Assembly: GCA_021775835.1 (NCBI GenBank)
Contig: JAJFHC010000054.1
Location: 1-7,979 of the forward strand
Direction: 5' to 3'
DNA: 7,979 nucleotides
From: Hyphomicrobiales bacterium
GTDB taxonomy: Bacteria > Pseudomonadota > Alphaproteobacteria > Rhizobiales > JAJFHC01
The translations under genes and the position numbers were made by a program. Below, piece after piece: positions 5,600 through 7,979 of the stretch. Positions within the stretch are counted from its first letter, which is position 1; each line of letters starts with the position of its first letter. The notes under the pieces were generated by a model that was given only the letters and a program-made list of their open reading frames with translations, was not told the DNA's origin and made no database searches.

Positions 5600-6862
5600 T
5601 TACACGAACGCACCGCCTATGAGCAGCAGCAACGACGTTGCAAAGCCGGTTATCGGAACCCACAACCCGACGGTGAACACTTCGCCGTCGGGTTTTTCGT
5701 GTCTGAGCTTGAGTCTGATCAGGGCCATGTTGACCAGGGCGAACACGGTCAGCGTGATCCGCGACGTCATTTCCGCAAGGCCTTCGAGCGGGAAGGCGAG
5801 TGCCAGTACCAGCACGACAACCACGACGAAGGCGGTGGCCACCAGCGGCGTGCGCGTGACCGGACTGATGGTGGTAAAGGCTTTTGGCAGGTTGCCTTGC
5901 CGGCCGAGACCATAGAGCACCCGCGATACCATGATCATCTGCACGATGATCGTGTTCAGGGTGGCGATCACAGCGATGCCACTGATCATCAGCGGTGACA
6001 CCGTCGTGACCTTGTCGAAGACCAGGGCAAGCGGTGCCTCGGATGCCGACAGGTTTTCCGGGCCGACGGCCAGCACAGCCACGGACACCACCAGGAAATA
6101 GAGTGTCGTCGTGATTATCAGGGTCGCGAAGATTGCCCACGGCATGGTGCGTCTGGGAGACTTTGCCTCTTCCGCCACGTTGACCAGGTCCTCAAACCCG
6201 ATGAAGGCGAAAAACGCCAGCAGCCCCGCCGCCCCGATGCCCGACCAGACGGCCAGGTCAGCCGGCGGAACAATGTCGCCCAGGCGCCAGGTGATGTTTG
6301 CATCACCACCGAAGCCTGCGGCAATGATGATCAGCAGGCCGGTCACTTCAATGACCGTAAAGATTGCCGCCAGGACGACAGATTCGAGAATCCCCCAGGC
6401 CGCCACCCCTCCCATGAGAATGACGATGCCCGGTACCAGCCACAAAGTGGGCAGGTCGACGAATTCACGCAGGTACCCGGCACTGCCGATCGAGATCGCC
6501 GCCGACGACACGATCCCCGCACAGGCCACCAGGCAGCCGGTCAGAAGCGCGATGGCGTCCGAACCAAAGCCCGCCTTGACATAGGCCGCTTCCCCGGCGC
6601 TGACCGGGTACCGGCCTACAAGCTCGGCAAACGAGCCTGCCGTGAACCCCATGATGATCGCCGAGATCACGAAGGAAACCGGGGCATAAAGCCCCGCACG
6701 TCCCGCAGTTGCCCCGACCAGAACATAGATGCCGGCGCCGACAGTCACGCCGACACCGTAAAGAATCAGCAAGGGCAGCGTCAGCGACCGCCTGAGTTCC
6801 GGGTGGCCCGTCTGTTCCGGGTTGCTCATGATGTTCGATGATCCGTCCACACTGTCCCGCAT
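5600..6862 (-). CDS. APC-superfamily amino acid permease
   Basis: A 420-residue secondary transporter with about 12 hydrophobic helices. It shows the broken first helix (GVGVTVGAGIYVLVG, about 36-50), FAELVGRYPVSAGEAAYV (78-95) over helix 2-3, and the helix 6 block FFAFIGFEDLVNVAEEAKSP (217-236), whose unwound part forms the substrate and ion site in this fold. These are typical of amino acid-polyamine-organocation permeases, and the substrate cannot be named. Neither possible start has a clear ribosome site. ATG 6862 gives the longest frame, while ATG 6829 (409 residues) also fits and is favoured if the putative promoter at 6867-6894 is real, because that promoter would start transcription near 6860. 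It ends 13 bp from the TVP38 stop. Codons about 389-400 overlap a strong terminator hairpin read on the other strand. Confidence 0.9.
   Translation of the reverse strand: MRDSVDGSSNIMSNPEQTGHPELRRSLTLPLLILYGVGVTVGAGIYVLVGATAGRAGLYAPVSFVISAIIMGFTAGSFAELVGRYPVSAGEAAYVKAGFGSDAIALLTGCLVACAGIVSSAAISIGSAGYLREFVDLPTLWLVPGIVILMGGVAAWGILESVVLAAIFTVIEVTGLLIIIAAGFGGDANITWRLGDIVPPADLAVWSGIGAAGLLAFFAFIGFEDLVNVAEEAKSPRRTMPWAIFATLIITTTLYFLVVSVAVLAVGPENLSASEAPLALVFDKVTTVSPLMISGIAVIATLNTIIVQMIMVSRVLYGLGRQGNLPKAFTTISPVTRTPLVATAFVVVVVLVLALAFPLEGLAEMTSRITLTVFALVNMALIRLKLRHEKPDGEVFTVGLWVPITGFATSLLLLIGGAFV
5664..5697 (+). terminator. Strong intrinsic terminator for the reductase-TVP38 operon, inside the permease gene
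   Basis: A 14-bp stem (5664-5677 with 5681-5694, one G-T wobble at 5674/5684) closes on a CAC loop. It is followed by a run of five T (5693-5697), the first two shared with the stem. Read on the plus strand this is a textbook Rho-independent terminator, 78 bp beyond the TVP38 stop codon. On the minus strand only two T follow, so the permease message would read through. The hairpin lies within permease codons about 389-400, so one sequence serves as both protein code and terminator. Confidence 0.85.
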
Positions 6863-6866
6863 GATA

Positions 6867-6894
6867 GCTATAGTGCCTCAAGTGGATGACGCAA
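6867..6894 (-). promoter_or_regulatory. Putative sigma-70 promoter of the permease gene
   Basis: On the minus strand TTGCGT (6894-6889) and TATAGC (6872-6867) are separated by 16 bp, each matching the consensus at four of six positions. Transcription would begin near 6860, inside the first possible ATG, which argues for the second ATG at 6829. The -35 lies within the inverted repeat at 6887-6910. This is a plausible but unproven promoter. Confidence 0.4.
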
Positions 6895-6910
6895 AGTTTG
6901 ATATGCGTCA
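6887..6910. promoter_or_regulatory. Candidate operator, TGACGCA-N10-TGCGTCA
   Basis: A perfect 7-bp inverted repeat with a 10-bp spacer, giving half-site centres 17 bp apart. It overlaps the putative permease -35, so a bound dimer would block the promoter. No regulator gene is next to it, and the binding protein is unknown. A related-looking arrangement with 6-bp arms follows at 6946-6967. Confidence 0.5.
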
Positions 6911-6945
6911 AGCCGCCGATGATATGCACTGTGCGGGATAGGGTA

Positions 6946-6967
6946 AACGTGACCGCAAGCGCACGTT
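6946..6967. promoter_or_regulatory. Second spaced inverted repeat, AACGTG-N10-CACGTT
   Basis: A perfect 6-bp inverted repeat with the same 10-bp spacer as the repeat at 6887-6910, about 80 bp upstream of the DUF1194 start codon. It could be an operator for that gene. The arms differ in sequence from the first repeat, so a different protein would be expected, or the match is chance. Confidence 0.35.
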
Positions 6968-7049
6968 CTGAAACTTTGCAGTTTTACGATCCGACACGGC
7001 GCAGTATCGTGGCCGTCCGACATGTCGACACTGCCGGGGGACCACTTCG

Positions 7050-7796
7050 ATGAGGCTTCGTTCGTTCACTTCGAGAAGCATAGGTGTCGTCGCGGCCATC
7101 ACCGCTTGTCTGGTGGTGACCGATGTCAGGTCGATCAGGGCCCAGACACCGATCGCCATCGAACTCGTACTGGCCGTGGATACGTCCCTGAGTGTCAACG
7201 ATATTGAATTCGGCCTCCAGATGCACGGCATCGCCCGTGCTTTTCGCTCCGACGAGGTCATCCGGCTGATCGGCCTTTATGACGGCGTTGCCGTGACCCT
7301 CATTCAGTGGGCCGGTTGGGTCAGCGAAGAGCATACGGTCCCCTGGCGCCTGCTCACAACGCCGGAATCCGTCCGATCGTTTGCCGACGAGGTCGCACGG
7401 ACAAGAAGGGACTCCGTTGGCCGCTTTACTGCCATCGGCACGGCCATCGAAGCCGGGCTCGAAGCCATCGCCACCAACCGCTTCGCCGGCCGGCGGCTGA
7501 AGATCGATGTGTCCGGCGACGGCCGCAGCAATGCCGGCCCACCTCCGACACTGGCGCGCGACGAGGCCGCGTCCAGGGCCGTCACGATCAATGGCCTCAC
7601 CGTTCTCACCGACGACCATGCACTGGAGAACTATTTCCGGAAAAACGTCATCGCCGGCCCGGCAGCCTTCACGATCAACGCCACCAGCTACGACGATTTC
7701 GCCCGGGCCATCAAAATCAAGCTGCTGCGGGAACTTGCCCCGGAGATAAGCCAGGATGGCGGCGCGGTCCCCTACAAAAACGCCAACGTCCGATAG
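7050..7796 (+). CDS. Secreted DUF1194 protein with von Willebrand factor A-like domain
   Basis: A 248-residue protein with an N-terminal export signal (basic start MRLRSFTSR, hydrophobic 11-23, likely cleavage near RAQT at 30-33). The mature part is a DUF1194 domain, a vWA-like fold. It has LVLAVDTSLSV with the DxSxS metal site (D44, S46, S48), a possible third-loop Thr in GRFTAIGTA (T127), and SGDGRSN (D157) supplying the later acidic ligand. These suggest a divalent-metal (MIDAS) site used for binding a partner, but no function is known for the family. ITAC (17-20) also fits a lipobox, so a lipoprotein anchored at C20 is an alternative to a soluble periplasmic protein. A GGGGGA site (7036-7041) 8 nt before ATG 7050 fixes the start. 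The gene stands alone, divergent from the permease, and the 61-bp repeat starts at the base after its stop codon. Confidence 0.88.
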   Translation: MRLRSFTSRSIGVVAAITACLVVTDVRSIRAQTPIAIELVLAVDTSLSVNDIEFGLQMHGIARAFRSDEVIRLIGLYDGVAVTLIQWAGWVSEEHTVPWRLLTTPESVRSFADEVARTRRDSVGRFTAIGTAIEAGLEAIATNRFAGRRLKIDVSGDGRSNAGPPPTLARDEAASRAVTINGLTVLTDDHALENYFRKNVIAGPAAFTINATSYDDFARAIKIKLLRELAPEISQDGGAVPYKNANVR

Positions 7797-7857
7797 GTCG
7801 TTTCCCGTGCGCGACGCGGCACGCCGGTGCTGCTTCGCAGACACGGGACCGCGCCAA
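7797..7857. repeat. 61-bp imperfect palindromic repeat, copy 2
   Basis: This is the partner of 1754-1814, with six substitutions and no gaps, beginning at the base after the DUF1194 stop codon. Here the outer arm is longer and perfect (TCCCGTG with CACGGGA, 7803-7809 and 7842-7848). The middle arm GCGA/TCGC is unchanged. The inner arm GCGGCAC/GTGCTGC (7816-7822 with 7827-7833) keeps pairing through one G-T wobble. Five of the six differences are transitions, and those in the stems keep or improve pairing, consistent with a structured element. Confidence 0.75.
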
Positions 7858-7882
7858 ACACAAACACCTGCGACTGAAACGG

Positions 7883-7911
7883 CCCCGGCTCACCCTTGCG
7901 GGCGTCCGGGG
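7883..7911. repeat. GC-rich hairpin downstream of the DUF1194 gene
   Basis: CCCCGG (7883-7888) pairs with CCGGGG (7906-7911), and a short CCC/GGG stem can form inside. It is followed by GAACGA, exactly as the hairpin at 1727-1745 is, which points to related modules. No T-tract follows. Confidence 0.5.
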
Positions 7912-7945
7912 AACGAAAACACAGGCCTACGCCAAGAAAACCGTT

Positions 7946-7973
7946 TCCCGGACAAGCGAAGCGCGATCCGGGA
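7946..7973. repeat. Palindromic repeat TCCCGGA...TCCGGGA at the right edge
   Basis: A perfect 7-bp inverted repeat encloses 14 nt that include a small GCG-AAG-CGC stem. It is preceded by GTTTCCCG-like sequence, as is the 61-bp repeat (CGTTTCCCG). The element resembles GC-rich palindromes that recur between genes in many alphaproteobacteria. It may continue past the window end. With the two preceding elements it fills all of 7797-7979, where I see no gene. Confidence 0.6.
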
Positions 7974-7979
7974 TCTACT

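Noticed and set aside
6984..7844. Minus-strand open frame of 286 codons over the DUF1194 gene
   Set aside because: It is antisense to a gene with a signal peptide and metal-site motifs, runs into the repeat, and shows no family pattern.

Overview
The window is GC-rich DNA with dense, mostly short-spaced genes. The gene families (a DUF692/DUF2063/DoxX cluster, a LysR regulator divergent from a flavoprotein, a DUF1194 protein) and the GC-rich palindromic intergenic repeats fit an alphaproteobacterium, though no marker gene fixes the species. No RNA genes, CRISPR array, transposase or phage gene was seen. I found eight genes, one of them cut by the left edge.

Left block (1-1725, + strand): the C-terminal part of a DUF692 enzyme (multinuclear non-heme iron oxidase family, BufB/HvfB/MbnB-like), overlapping by 17 nt a complete DUF2063 partner protein (BufC/HvfC-like), then a DoxX-family membrane protein. 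This is the tail of a bufferin-type operon, which in studied bacteria makes a copper-binding modified peptide. The precursor gene, expected upstream, is outside the window.

Middle block: the YaiI/YqxD gene and a LysR regulator gene form a minus-strand pair (1862-3213). The regulator is divergent from a plus-strand pair (3387-5586): a two-cysteine flavin disulfide reductase followed by a TVP38/TMEM64 (DedA-superfamily) membrane protein. The regulator/reductase gap holds a perfect ATAGC-N5-GCTAT (T-N11-A) box. It overlaps a consensus TATAAT -10 element for the regulator gene, so autoregulation plus control of the flavoprotein/membrane pair is the natural reading.

Right block: an APC-family amino acid permease (minus strand) converges on the TVP38 gene with only 13 bp between stop codons. 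A strong intrinsic terminator for the plus-strand operon lies inside the permease coding sequence. The permease is divergent from a secreted DUF1194 (von Willebrand A-like) protein gene. The 187-bp gap between them carries several spaced inverted repeats, one overlapping a putative permease -35.

Repeats: a 61-bp imperfect palindrome occurs twice (1754-1814 and 7797-7857, 55/61 identical), each time just after a gene's 3' end. Other GC-rich hairpins lie beside the copies, the last at 7946-7973. These look like dispersed alphaproteobacterial palindromic elements. I see no clearly undescribed system. The points most worth following are the cut bufferin operon, the flavoprotein with Tyr at the usual active-site His position next to TVP38, the terminator buried in a convergent gene, and the repeat family.
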